A stretch of DNA of 20,834 bases from an uncultured Arsenicibacter sp. (GTDB taxonomy: Bacteria; Bacteroidota; Bacteroidia; Cytophagales; Spirosomataceae), in NCBI RefSeq assembly GCF_945952095.1, contig NZ_CAMFHL010000114.1:1-20834 (forward strand), written 5' to 3'. Made by a program: the position numbers and the translations under genes. Every line of letters begins with the position of its first letter. The first letter of the stretch is position 1. The notes under the pieces are model-generated. The model was not told where the DNA came from. It saw nothing but the letters and a program-made list of their open reading frames with translations, and made no database searches. This document shows positions 7,839-15,829 of the stretch, in pieces.

Positions 7839-10800
7839 ATGGAACAAAGACGTTTACTACACCCCGAAGTGGGCAAACGGTTACTGTGGGCACTGGCTCT
7901 GGTGATTCTTTGCCTCAGCAGCAGCTATGCACAAGGTATCCGGTATTCAGTAAAGCTACTCTCCGACGGGATCACGTATCAGGTGTCCCTGTCCAGTACC
8001 GTAAGCCTGAGCGGATCCGACCAGCAGACCAACAGCGGGCAGATTACGATTGTGGCACCGGCCGGTAGCTTAACCATTGCCAACCTGACGAATGTCGGGA
8101 GCAGCACCTGGGCAAATAACACGACGGTCAGGGCTCCTTCCCAGAATTCCTCAAAAGACTATTTTATTTTTGGTCTGACCAGCTTCGGCAAGTCTATACC
8201 CTACGCCGCCGGTGTCGAAATTCCGTTATTTACGTTCCAGAATACCGGCAGCTGCGCGGGTGCCATTGAGGTGTGGGCGTCCAGTGACCCCTTTCAGCCA
8301 AATCCACCGAGTCAGCCGATCAACGTCGGCAACGACCTGACAGCCCTGGGCTTTCTCCGGCTGGGTGTTTCGAATGCGTGGCTCGGCAACTATGGGGTTG
8401 GCACGGCCAACTGTTCGCTATTGCCGGTGGTTGCCTTCAGCATCCCAACGCCTAACAGCTTAACCAGTCTGACCCCGACGGTGACCGGTACGGTAACGGC
8501 CGGTTCGTCGGTAACGGTGCTGGCCACCGGCGGACAATCCTGTATTGCGACAGTAACCGGAACCGGCTGGACGTGCAGCAGCCTAACCTTACCGGCGGGG
8601 CCAAATACGTTAACGGCATTGTCACCCAACAGCATAGGGCCGGGTAATACCGCAACGGTGAGTTTTACGGCGGTTGCGTTGCCGGCCATTGCCATTACCA
8701 GTCCGGCGGCCAGTGCCCAGACCAGCCAGACGCCAACCGTGACCGGAACGGCAACACCGAATACCAGTATTACGGTCACGGCACCGGGGGGCAGTTCCTG
8801 TGTGGTGGTGTCGGATGGCAGCGGAAACTGGTCGTGTAGCTCCCTGACCTTACCCGTCGGGCCGGTAACCATCACGGCGACAGCCGGAAATATCAGTGGC
8901 CGTACATCGGCGACGGTTGCCATCACTACCATTGCGCCGCCAACGATCAGCATCGTTACGCCGGCTGCTAATGCAACGATTTCAAACAGTCCGACTGTCA
9001 GTGGTCTGGCAACAGCAGGGGCCAGCGTGACGCTCCTCGGACCAAACAGCCAGTCCTGTACTACTACGGCAGATGGTGGCGGGAACTGGTCGTGCAGCTC
9101 GTTCAGCCTGCCGGCGGGGCCTGTCACGTTAACGGCCATTGCCAATAATACAGGCGGAACAACTTCCACGACGGCCAGCTATACCGTACTGACAACCATA
9201 TCGGCTTGTGGCCAGTCACTGAATCTGTTAAGTTCATTCACGGCGACGGCACTGCGGACCGTTGATCCGACATCCGTACAGGTGGTAACGCAACCGGCCA
9301 GCGGTCACGTTTATGTGAACAGCGACGGTACGGTACGGTATCAGCCGGCCGGTTCGGCGGCGGGGTCGGCATCGTTTACGTTGCGGGCAGCCCAGTTGTC
9401 GTCGGGCGAAAAACGGACCAACTCCGGTTTGTCAGCAGTGCAAAGTGGTGGTTGTATATTGTGTTCTGTCTCCAGCCTAAACAGCGTAACGACCACCTCA
9501 ACCACTGATTTTGCCACTATTGATCAGACACTCTCAGTAGGGGGTACAACGACGATCCGGGCAAAACTGAGCGGAACGGCTCCGAAGGGCGACCGTGCGG
9601 GATTTGTGATTGCTAACCCGGCGTTATTGAGCGCTGCTATATTACCGACGATCACAGTCCGGACGTATCTGGCCGGTACACTTAAGGAAACGTACACCCT
9701 TCCGGCAATCGCCAGTATCCAGATTTTATCAGACGCTAAATTAGAGGTAAGTTTTGTGACGCAGCTGTCTGATTTTGATGAGGTATATATAAGTTACCGG
9801 ACAACTGTGGGCGCACTGGCTTCGCTGGATGTGTACTATGGTTTTGGCCGTCCGGAGCCGATCTATCAGACCATCAGCTTCAACATTGCCTACAATGCGA
9901 ACCTGTGTACCGATGTGCTCTCGCAGACAACCTGCCCACAGGCCTTTTCCGTGCTGACCAACGATATTGTAAGCGGATCGGGTATTGTTGATCCGACATC
10001 GGTCAGCATTGTGTCGCAGCCAACAAACGGCAGTGCTATTGCCAATGCTGATGGTACAGTAAACTTCCGGCCAACTGATCCGGCGGCGGGCTCCGGTTCG
10101 TTTGTGTATCAGGTCTGTACGAAAGTTGATCCGGCGGCTACTGCCAATAACTCGACAAACGGCGTTACAGCCAGTGGTATCAGCAGTGCGGTCTGCGTCG
10201 GGTGTTCGGTAACGAGTGCGACAGCGGTGGGCGATGCCAGTCTGAGCAACTTTGCCACCATATCCATTCCGGTAGGCGCCGGTGGCTATGCGTTTATCCG
10301 GACAAAACTGGCCCGCATGGCGCCGGCCGGCGATATTGCAGGTTTCCTGGTCGAAAATACCTCACTGGTATCGGCCGAACTGTTAAGTTCGGTAACGATC
10401 AACACCTATAAAGGAGGTTTCCTGCAGGAAACGGCGATCTCTTCCGGTTTATTAAGCTTGTCCGGCCTTGGCGGCGGCCAATACGAACTGAAGTTTCAGA
10501 CAACAAAAGAATTTGACGAAATCGAAATCCGGACGGCGCCGGTGGTCGGAGTATTGTCCACGACCAAAGTCTATTACGGCTTTGCAAAATTCGGCCGTAC
10601 CTGTACGCAATACAATGCCACGGTCAGCTTCCCTGCCGGTATGGCATACCAATGTCCGGGGGATTTTACCTTTGGTAACTGCGCCACTGCCACTACCAGC
10701 GGTACCTTTGTCGTAGGTTATCCGTCGTCGGGCACCCTGACTCTGCCGCTGACGGTGAATCTGCTGGGAACCGTTACCGTAAACGTGTCAGGCAGCGGCG

Positions 10801-13109
10801 TAACCGGCAGCAGTACGCAGACAATTGTAAGCGGACAGACATCATATACGCTCCCGTTTGCCTACGACGGTAGTGCGCCCCGCTTTACACGTACCATAAG
10901 TGTGACGTCGGCGCAGGCGACAGGCTCATGTTCAACGACCATCAATGTGTACGTGATGCCGACTGTGGCCATCAACAGCCCGGCCGCAAACGCACAGACT
11001 AACCTGACGCCGACAGTCAGCGGAACAGTCACAACCCTTGCCAGCCTGACTATTTACGGTCCCGGCGGGCAGACCTGTACGCCAACGGTGAACGGCTCAG
11101 GCGGGTGGAGCTGTAATTCGTTTGCGTTTACCGCAGGACCGGTCACGCTGACCGCCGTTACGGTGAATGAAGTGGGGAGTCAGACCGTCACTGCAACCTT
11201 CACGGCTGTTGCACCGCCGACCATTGCGATACTGGTTCCGGCTCCGAATAGCCTGACCAGTCTGACCCCGGTCGTGAGCGGGACTACCACCATCGGCGCT
11301 GCCGTGACCCTGCTGGCACCCGGCGGGCAGGTCTGCAACCCTACGGTGGATGGCGGCGGTAACTGGAGCTGTAGCTCCCTGACTCTGAGCGGCCAGGTAA
11401 CCCTGACGGCCATCGCGCAGAACGTGGGCGGAACGGCGACAACTACCACAACCTTTACGGCCATTGCCGCCCCTACACTGGCGATCACAACGCCGGGGCC
11501 GAACAGCCTGACCAGTACTACGCCGCTGGTGAGTGGTACCGTAACGGCCGGCTCTACGGTAACCGTCCTGGCTACGGGCGGGCAAACCTGCGTGGCGACG
11601 GTTACCGGGACAACTTGGTCGTGTAACGGGATCACCATTCCGGCAGGAGCCAATACGCTGACAGTGGTGGCAGCGAATGCCGGTGGCAGTACGACAGCAA
11701 CAACCAGCTTTACCGCCGTGGCAGTACCATCGATTGCCATTGATGTGCCGGCGTCCAACACGACGACATACCTCACACAGGTGGTTAGCGGAACCGCTAC
11801 GCCGAATACAAGTGTGACTGTTCTGGCCGCGGCCAACGCTGCCTGTGTGGTCACCGTAAGCGGGGCCGGTAACTGGACCTGCACATCGCTGACGCTCACA
11901 CCTGGACCGCAGACGGTTACGGCCATTGTAACCAACGTGGGCGGAACGGCGTCGGCTACCGTCAGCTTTACCGCGCTGAATCCGCCGTGCTCGACCCCGG
12001 CAGCCTTGTCGCTGACTCCGTCGTCGGTAACGCTGAATATCGGCGATGCCACCGTAATTACGGCTATGGGTGGTTCGCCGGGTGTGCTGGCCTGGAACAT
12101 TAGTCCGGTTGCCGGTATTACACCGGCAACCAGCGGTGCGGGCACCTCGACCGGTTCGCTTACGTTTGCCACCGCCGGGGTTTACACCCTGACGTATACC
12201 GCAACCAACAGTACATTACCGCCAAGCTGTACGACTGCTCAAAGTGTATCTGCCACGGTCAGCATTGTTGTAACAGATCCGCAGGCCGTACTGAGTCCGA
12301 AGGTGATTCTGGGAGGAGCATACAGTGCGGTGGCAGGGCTGATGCGCGACAATCTGCGCAGTGCCAGTCTCTTACCGCTGGTAGAACCGTATTCCTCATC
12401 GGCGCTGGCCGGCACGGGCTTCACACACGTTGGCGGAGGCGGCGAAACAACTACCAGTACGGTACTGAGCGTAACGGGTAATAACGCGATTGTTGACTGG
12501 GTATTCGTTGAACTGCGGTCGCCGTCGAGCAACACAACGGTGATTGCTACCAAATCGGCTTTAGTACAGCGCGACGGTGATGTAGTTGATGTTGATGGGG
12601 TATCGCCGCTGCGGTTTAATGTCGGAGCGGGGAGTTACTATGTCGTGATCCGGCACCGGAACCACCTCGGTGTGATGACGGCTGCGACGGTACCGCTGAC
12701 CAGTACGGCCACGACGGTCGATTTTACCAATCCGGCTACGATAACTTACGGTACAGATGCTCAGCAAAGTATTGGCGGTGTCAGAGCTTTGTGGCCTGGG
12801 AATACCAATGGCGTTGATAATGTGTCAGGAACAACGAAGCGGCGGATTATCTATCAGGGTGGCGACAATGATCTGGGCGTTGTATTTGGTCAGGTGTTCC
12901 TCGATTCCGGAAACCAGACATTTGTGCCAACCTATATTGTCCAGAAGTACCTGACCAGTGATGTCAATCTGGATGGGTTGCTGAAATACCAGGGAGCTGA
13001 AAATGATTTACAGATCATTTTTGCGACGGTTTTGCTTCACCCTGGTAACGTGAATCATCCGACAAATCCGTTTGTTGTGAGCTACATCGTAGAAGAGCAG
13101 GTCCCTTAA
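7839..13109 (+). CDS. giant modular secreted surface protein, operon gene 2 (seven Ig-like repeats)
   Basis: Secreted protein of 1756 aa, probably an extended adhesin or scaffold. The signal peptide is 1-32 (LLWALALVILCLSSSYAQ). Modules in order: cohesin-reminiscent beta-domain about 33-195; Ig-like repeats 1-3 (198-453); a cadherin/Big_9-like domain (about 454-535, DGTVRYQP); AGF domain (538-675); a second Big_9-like domain (680-785, DGTVNFRP); a second AGF domain (786-917, AGFLVEN, FDEIEI, YYGFAK); the STSGTF beta-domain (918-1041); Ig-like repeats 4-7 (1042-1384); an Ig-like domain (1385-1482); and the shared C-terminal module (1483-1756) with RHRNHLGVMTA and a dockerin-like loop at Asp1708, Asn1710, Asp1712. 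It ends EEQVP with no T9SS sorting domain. Each repeat has two cysteines, suggesting disulfides outside the cell. ATG at 7839 is chosen because it gives a clean signal peptide; an ATG at 7817 is out of frame. Confidence 0.85.
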   Translation: MEQRRLLHPEVGKRLLWALALVILCLSSSYAQGIRYSVKLLSDGITYQVSLSSTVSLSGSDQQTNSGQITIVAPAGSLTIANLTNVGSSTWANNTTVRAPSQNSSKDYFIFGLTSFGKSIPYAAGVEIPLFTFQNTGSCAGAIEVWASSDPFQPNPPSQPINVGNDLTALGFLRLGVSNAWLGNYGVGTANCSLLPVVAFSIPTPNSLTSLTPTVTGTVTAGSSVTVLATGGQSCIATVTGTGWTCSSLTLPAGPNTLTALSPNSIGPGNTATVSFTAVALPAIAITSPAASAQTSQTPTVTGTATPNTSITVTAPGGSSCVVVSDGSGNWSCSSLTLPVGPVTITATAGNISGRTSATVAITTIAPPTISIVTPAANATISNSPTVSGLATAGASVTLLGPNSQSCTTTADGGGNWSCSSFSLPAGPVTLTAIANNTGGTTSTTASYTVLTTISACGQSLNLLSSFTATALRTVDPTSVQVVTQPASGHVYVNSDGTVRYQPAGSAAGSASFTLRAAQLSSGEKRTNSGLSAVQSGGCILCSVSSLNSVTTTSTTDFATIDQTLSVGGTTTIRAKLSGTAPKGDRAGFVIANPALLSAAILPTITVRTYLAGTLKETYTLPAIASIQILSDAKLEVSFVTQLSDFDEVYISYRTTVGALASLDVYYGFGRPEPIYQTISFNIAYNANLCTDVLSQTTCPQAFSVLTNDIVSGSGIVDPTSVSIVSQPTNGSAIANADGTVNFRPTDPAAGSGSFVYQVCTKVDPAATANNSTNGVTASGISSAVCVGCSVTSATAVGDASLSNFATISIPVGAGGYAFIRTKLARMAPAGDIAGFLVENTSLVSAELLSSVTINTYKGGFLQETAISSGLLSLSGLGGGQYELKFQTTKEFDEIEIRTAPVVGVLSTTKVYYGFAKFGRTCTQYNATVSFPAGMAYQCPGDFTFGNCATATTSGTFVVGYPSSGTLTLPLTVNLLGTVTVNVSGSGVTGSSTQTIVSGQTSYTLPFAYDGSAPRFTRTISVTSAQATGSCSTTINVYVMPTVAINSPAANAQTNLTPTVSGTVTTLASLTIYGPGGQTCTPTVNGSGGWSCNSFAFTAGPVTLTAVTVNEVGSQTVTATFTAVAPPTIAILVPAPNSLTSLTPVVSGTTTIGAAVTLLAPGGQVCNPTVDGGGNWSCSSLTLSGQVTLTAIAQNVGGTATTTTTFTAIAAPTLAITTPGPNSLTSTTPLVSGTVTAGSTVTVLATGGQTCVATVTGTTWSCNGITIPAGANTLTVVAANAGGSTTATTSFTAVAVPSIAIDVPASNTTTYLTQVVSGTATPNTSVTVLAAANAACVVTVSGAGNWTCTSLTLTPGPQTVTAIVTNVGGTASATVSFTALNPPCSTPAALSLTPSSVTLNIGDATVITAMGGSPGVLAWNISPVAGITPATSGAGTSTGSLTFATAGVYTLTYTATNSTLPPSCTTAQSVSATVSIVVTDPQAVLSPKVILGGAYSAVAGLMRDNLRSASLLPLVEPYSSSALAGTGFTHVGGGGETTTSTVLSVTGNNAIVDWVFVELRSPSSNTTVIATKSALVQRDGDVVDVDGVSPLRFNVGAGSYYVVIRHRNHLGVMTAATVPLTSTATTVDFTNPATITYGTDAQQSIGGVRALWPGNTNGVDNVSGTTKRRIIYQGGDNDLGVVFGQVFLDSGNQTFVPTYIVQKYLTSDVNLDGLLKYQGAENDLQIIFATVLLHPGNVNHPTNPFVVSYIVEEQVP
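8430..9197 (+). repeat. Ig-like repeats 1-3 of gene 2
   Basis: Three tandem units of about 85-86 codons begin near 8430, 8685 and 8943. Each has the pattern TP-x-V-[ST]-G near the start, [ST]-V/I-T-V-x-[AG]-P/T-G, a Cys, 10-11 residues, then W-[ST]-C-[ST]-S-[LF], and a closing SFTA-like strand. DNA identity between units is visible but interrupted, so they are old duplications. Confidence 0.8.
10962..11986 (+). repeat. Ig-like repeats 4-7 of gene 2
   Basis: A second block of four units starts near 10962, 11217, 11472 and 11729, with the same Cys pair and the same period of about 255-258 bp as the first block. It is separated from the first block by the Big_9-like and AGF modules. Unit 6 resembles unit 1 closely (NSLTS, VTVLATGGQ), pointing to internal block duplication. 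Confidence 0.8.
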
Positions 13110-13118
13110 TCAATTAAT

Positions 13119-13146
13119 ACCGGACCGGCCCGCTGGCTGGTCCGGT
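13119..13146. other. intercistronic stem-loop between genes 2 and 3
   Basis: ACCGGACCGGCC (13119-13130) pairs with GGCTGGTCCGGT (13135-13146) over 12 bp with one G-T pair and a CGCT loop. It lies 9 bp after the stop of gene 2 and 24 bp before gene 3. There is no T-run, so it is unlikely to be a simple terminator. An mRNA stability or processing element is possible. Confidence 0.6.
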
Positions 13147-13170
13147 TACTATGTTTAGCGAAGAGAGGAT

Positions 13171-14604
13171 ATGACTGAGACATATAACAGAACGATACGA
13201 AAAGTTACGGGCGGCGTAACCGGCTGTCTGCTTTTCCTGATAACGGGGTTATTCCCTGCCTTCGGGCAACAGGGTATACGCTATGCCGTCCGGTTGTTGC
13301 CGGATAAAATTACTTACCAGGTCTCCTTATCCAGTACCGTCACCTTTACCGGTGCACAGCAAATTACAAACAGCGGGCAGGTAACCATTGTCGGGCTGGC
13401 TGGCCGGCTTAGCATTACTAATGTGCAGAGCGTAAACGGACAATGGTCGAATAACACCACGGTTCGTGCGCCGTCGCAGAATCCGGGGTATGATTACTTC
13501 ATTTTCGGCCTGACGCCTAACACGCCCATGATTCCCTACAGCAGTACGCAGGAAACGGTCCTGTTTACCTTCCAGAGTTCGGGCGCCTGTCCGGGCGGCG
13601 TCGAAATCTGGACCAGTACGGACCCGTTCCGGCCGAATCCGCCCACACAGACCATCAACGTCGGTAATGACCTGACGGCCCTGGGCTTCCGCAACGGATC
13701 GACGCTCTACAACGCCTGGCTTGGTAACTACAACGTTGGACAGGCAAACTGCGAAACGCCGTCGACGGTGACGTTGCGGGTGAAAGCCCTGTTGCAGGGT
13801 GCCCTGGCCGGTACGACCGACGGACTCATGCGCGATGACCTGCGCACGGGTGGTGTATTGCCGCTGGCTACGCCGTACTCGTCAACCGTTAGTACGCGGT
13901 TCAGTCAGACGGGTGGAGGTGGCAACGAAACGGCTCCGGCAGCGGTAACCACCGTAACAGGAGCCAATGCAATTGTTGACTGGGTGCTGGTGGAGCTGCG
14001 TAATCCGGCAAACATGTCGGCAGTGGTTACGACGCGGTCTGGTTTGCTGCAGCGGGACGGTGATATTGTTTCGCCGGCCGATGGTACATCACCGCTGAGT
14101 TTTACGGGCTTATCCGGATCGAATTTCTATGTCAGTGTCAAACACCGGAATCACCTCGGGGTGATGACAGCCGCGCCTCAGGCTTTGTCGGCGACGATCA
14201 GTGCGGTTGACTTTACAACACTGGCAGCGGCGAGCGTCTGGAGCACAACGGCGAACGGCTACGATTATAACGGGTACGAAATGGTATCGGTGGGCGGGAA
14301 AAACGCCCTCTGGGCAGGTGACGCCAATCATGACGGCAAGGTTGTGTATACGGGTCTGAGTACGGACCTGAACACAATTTTTACCGAAGTGCTGACTGCG
14401 CCGGGTAATACCGTAAACCAGCTGTATAACTACAACAGTGCGGTCGGGTACTATTATGGGGATGTCAATATGAATGGTAAGGTCAGTTATCAGGCAGTCG
14501 GTAATGACAGTCAGACGATCTTTACAAACTTGCTGACCAATTACCTGTTAAACGGTGCGAAGCTGTACAATTTTACCTTTTTTGTTGAGCAGATCCCAAA
14601 TTAG
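13171..14604 (+). CDS. secreted surface protein, operon gene 3 (cohesin-like domain plus dockerin-like module)
   Basis: A 477-aa minimal version of gene 2. The signal peptide is about 1-33, ending FPAFGQ. The N-terminal beta-domain (34-198) closely matches residues 33-195 of gene 2 (RAPSQN, DYFIFGL, TINVGNDLTALGF). It is joined directly to the C-terminal module (200-477: LMRDDLRTGG, IVDWVLVELR, LLQRDGDIV, KHRNHLGVMTA). Here both calcium-loop-like segments are visible: Asp384-Ala-Asn386-His-Asp388-Gly and Asp431-Val-Asn433-Met-Asn435-Gly. The first is the best preserved of the three paralogues. All Ig-like and AGF modules are absent. The start has a GA-rich SD-like stretch (AGAGAGGAT) just upstream, unusual for this operon. 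It ends VEQIPN, like its paralogues, without a T9SS domain. The role is inferred as surface assembly; no enzyme motifs are seen. Confidence 0.85.
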   Translation: MTETYNRTIRKVTGGVTGCLLFLITGLFPAFGQQGIRYAVRLLPDKITYQVSLSSTVTFTGAQQITNSGQVTIVGLAGRLSITNVQSVNGQWSNNTTVRAPSQNPGYDYFIFGLTPNTPMIPYSSTQETVLFTFQSSGACPGGVEIWTSTDPFRPNPPTQTINVGNDLTALGFRNGSTLYNAWLGNYNVGQANCETPSTVTLRVKALLQGALAGTTDGLMRDDLRTGGVLPLATPYSSTVSTRFSQTGGGGNETAPAAVTTVTGANAIVDWVLVELRNPANMSAVVTTRSGLLQRDGDIVSPADGTSPLSFTGLSGSNFYVSVKHRNHLGVMTAAPQALSATISAVDFTTLAAASVWSTTANGYDYNGYEMVSVGGKNALWAGDANHDGKVVYTGLSTDLNTIFTEVLTAPGNTVNQLYNYNSAVGYYYGDVNMNGKVSYQAVGNDSQTIFTNLLTNYLLNGAKLYNFTFFVEQIPN

Positions 14605-14636
14605 TGCGGCTGTCGATACCGCATAAACGATATATT

Positions 14637-15230
14637 ATGGCTATTACCCGACTGCTGATAATTTGTTGTCTGATCATGAGTGGATTGGGCGTCAGGGCGC
14701 AGAATCAGATCGATCTGACACTGAAATACAACACAACCCTGTCCCGCTACGAGGTGTATGCCCGGCCAACCACCGGGTTTACGCAGGCCGGATTTCCGTG
14801 GGGCAGTGCACAGATCACCGTTGTCGCCCCCGCTTCCCTGAGCAATGTGGCGCTGACCGTAACGGCGGTGGCGGCCGGTAACTGGGCTGATAACTCACGC
14901 CTGTATGCACCCGCAGCGGCCCCTGCGCTGGATTTTCACGGAATCGGCTCGACCGGTGCCGCCATTGACCTGACGGCCGGTGCGGAGGTACTGCTGTTTA
15001 CGTTTACCATTCCGGGCGGCGGCTGTCTGGCCGGAATCCGGCTGTTCATCAACGGTGTTGACCCTGATCCGTCTGCCCAGACCTCGGGCGGTGATTTCCG
15101 GAACTACACCTACGACGGCAACGACTTGCTGGGCCAGAACAATTACTATGGGACTAACTATGGCCCGGCGTCGCCGACCTGTTCGAATGCCTGTGCGCTG
15201 GAAGCACCGGTTTTGCAATGGAACCGGTAG
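14637..15230 (+). CDS. small secreted cohesin-like domain protein, operon gene 4
   Basis: A 197-aa protein made of a signal peptide (1-22, ending GLGVRAQ) and one beta-rich domain of the kind found at the N-termini of genes 2, 3 and 6. Shared motifs are RYEVYARP, AQITVVAP, NWADNSRLYAP, DFHGIG and TAGAEVLLFTF. It has neither the C-terminal module nor a T9SS sorting domain, so export and anchoring are unclear. The frame can open at GTG 14604, overlapping the stop of gene 3. ATG at 14637 is preferred because it places the positive residue and hydrophobic core of the signal peptide at the very N-terminus. Closest in sequence to gene 6. The family name is unknown to me; the cohesin comparison is by strand pattern only. 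Confidence 0.8.
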   Translation: MAITRLLIICCLIMSGLGVRAQNQIDLTLKYNTTLSRYEVYARPTTGFTQAGFPWGSAQITVVAPASLSNVALTVTAVAAGNWADNSRLYAPAAAPALDFHGIGSTGAAIDLTAGAEVLLFTFTIPGGGCLAGIRLFINGVDPDPSAQTSGGDFRNYTYDGNDLLGQNNYYGTNYGPASPTCSNACALEAPVLQWNR

Positions 15231-15260
15231 CGCCGGCGTTGAAGCGGCGGGCATACCGGT
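15223..15260. other. intercistronic stem-loop after gene 4
   Basis: ACCGGTA (15223-15229) pairs with TACCGGT (15254-15260), and inside it CGCCG (15231-15235) pairs with CGGCG (15245-15249). The outer arm overlaps the stop codon of gene 4. No T-run follows, so it resembles the hairpin after gene 2 rather than a terminator. It may separate expression of genes 1-4 from 5-6. Confidence 0.45.
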
Positions 15261-15333
15261 AAGGAGACGCTCCATCGCTTTTATAAGTGATTCAGTATGA
15301 CGTTTATGACAACTATGATTTCAGAAAAACATC

Positions 15334-15813
15334 GTGAAAGCGGGTTTATTTTTCTCTTCGCTGGCTGTGCTCGCTGCCTATACAGCCACCGCAGCGCGAC
15401 CGGAAGCGCCGGCGTCTGCTATCGTTCGTAAAGTACCGGGTACAGCACGGCCGCACATATCGGTGCCCGCCGGTTATTTCCAGATTGGTCAGCCCATTGT
15501 CTTTCAGGTTGTGGGCGGTAGTAGCGGTAGTGGTGCGTTAACCCGCTACGCACTGACTGATCCGGCCAGTAAAATTATCCGGCTTGCCGATTCGCCCCTA
15601 TTTCCGTCGGGGGATCTGCCGGCCGGGGAGTACAGTATTTACGCGGTTACCTATACCGATGATAACACCATTCAGCATCTTACGGCCAACGATGTGAATC
15701 GGATTACCGATGTGACAGCCGGTTGTCTGGTTGTATCGGCCCCGTTGAGTGTGCACGTCATGGCTTGTGCGCCGGCTTGTGTTCCGGCGGTAATAGCTCA
15801 TAAGATTCGTTAA
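15334..15813 (+). CDS. small secreted Ig-like protein with GTG start, operon gene 5
   Basis: A 159-aa secreted protein of unknown function. The N-terminus MKAGLFFSSLAVLAAYTATA is a convincing signal peptide that begins exactly at GTG 15334. There is no in-frame ATG between this and the upstream stop at 15316, so a GTG start is the best reading. The mature part has one beta-sandwich-like domain (about 40-148: FQIGQPIVFQVVGG, LPAGEYSIYAVTY, AGCLVVSAPLSV) of the type seen as repeats in large Bacteroidota gliding/adhesion-type proteins. It ends with a Cys-containing tail (ACAPACVP). Three ATGs at 15297, 15306 and 15315 open a different overlapping frame with no plausible product. It lies 16 bp before gene 6, so they are almost certainly co-transcribed. 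Confidence 0.7.
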   Translation: MKAGLFFSSLAVLAAYTATAARPEAPASAIVRKVPGTARPHISVPAGYFQIGQPIVFQVVGGSSGSGALTRYALTDPASKIIRLADSPLFPSGDLPAGEYSIYAVTYTDDNTIQHLTANDVNRITDVTAGCLVVSAPLSVHVMACAPACVPAVIAHKIR

Positions 15814-15829
15814 TCAAAACCGGAAGGAT

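Noticed and set aside
8430..11986. CRISPR-like or simple tandem array
   Set aside because: The period of about 256 bp is coding, stays in frame and follows Ig-like domain boundaries. There are no short identical repeats with unique spacers.
11180..12172. 330-codon minus-strand frame opposite gene 2
   Set aside because: It mirrors the Thr/Ser/Gly-rich Ig-like repeats on the other strand, giving a low-complexity Val/Pro/Ala protein. The similar frame at 8390-9169 has the same cause.
14604..14636. GTG start for gene 4 overlapping the stop of gene 3
   Set aside because: It would add eleven polar residues ahead of an otherwise ideal signal peptide that starts at ATG 14637.
15297..15440. ATG-opened frame before and across the start of gene 5
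   Set aside because: Its product lacks a signal peptide or domain, while the GTG frame at 15334 gives a textbook signal peptide and a recognisable beta-domain.
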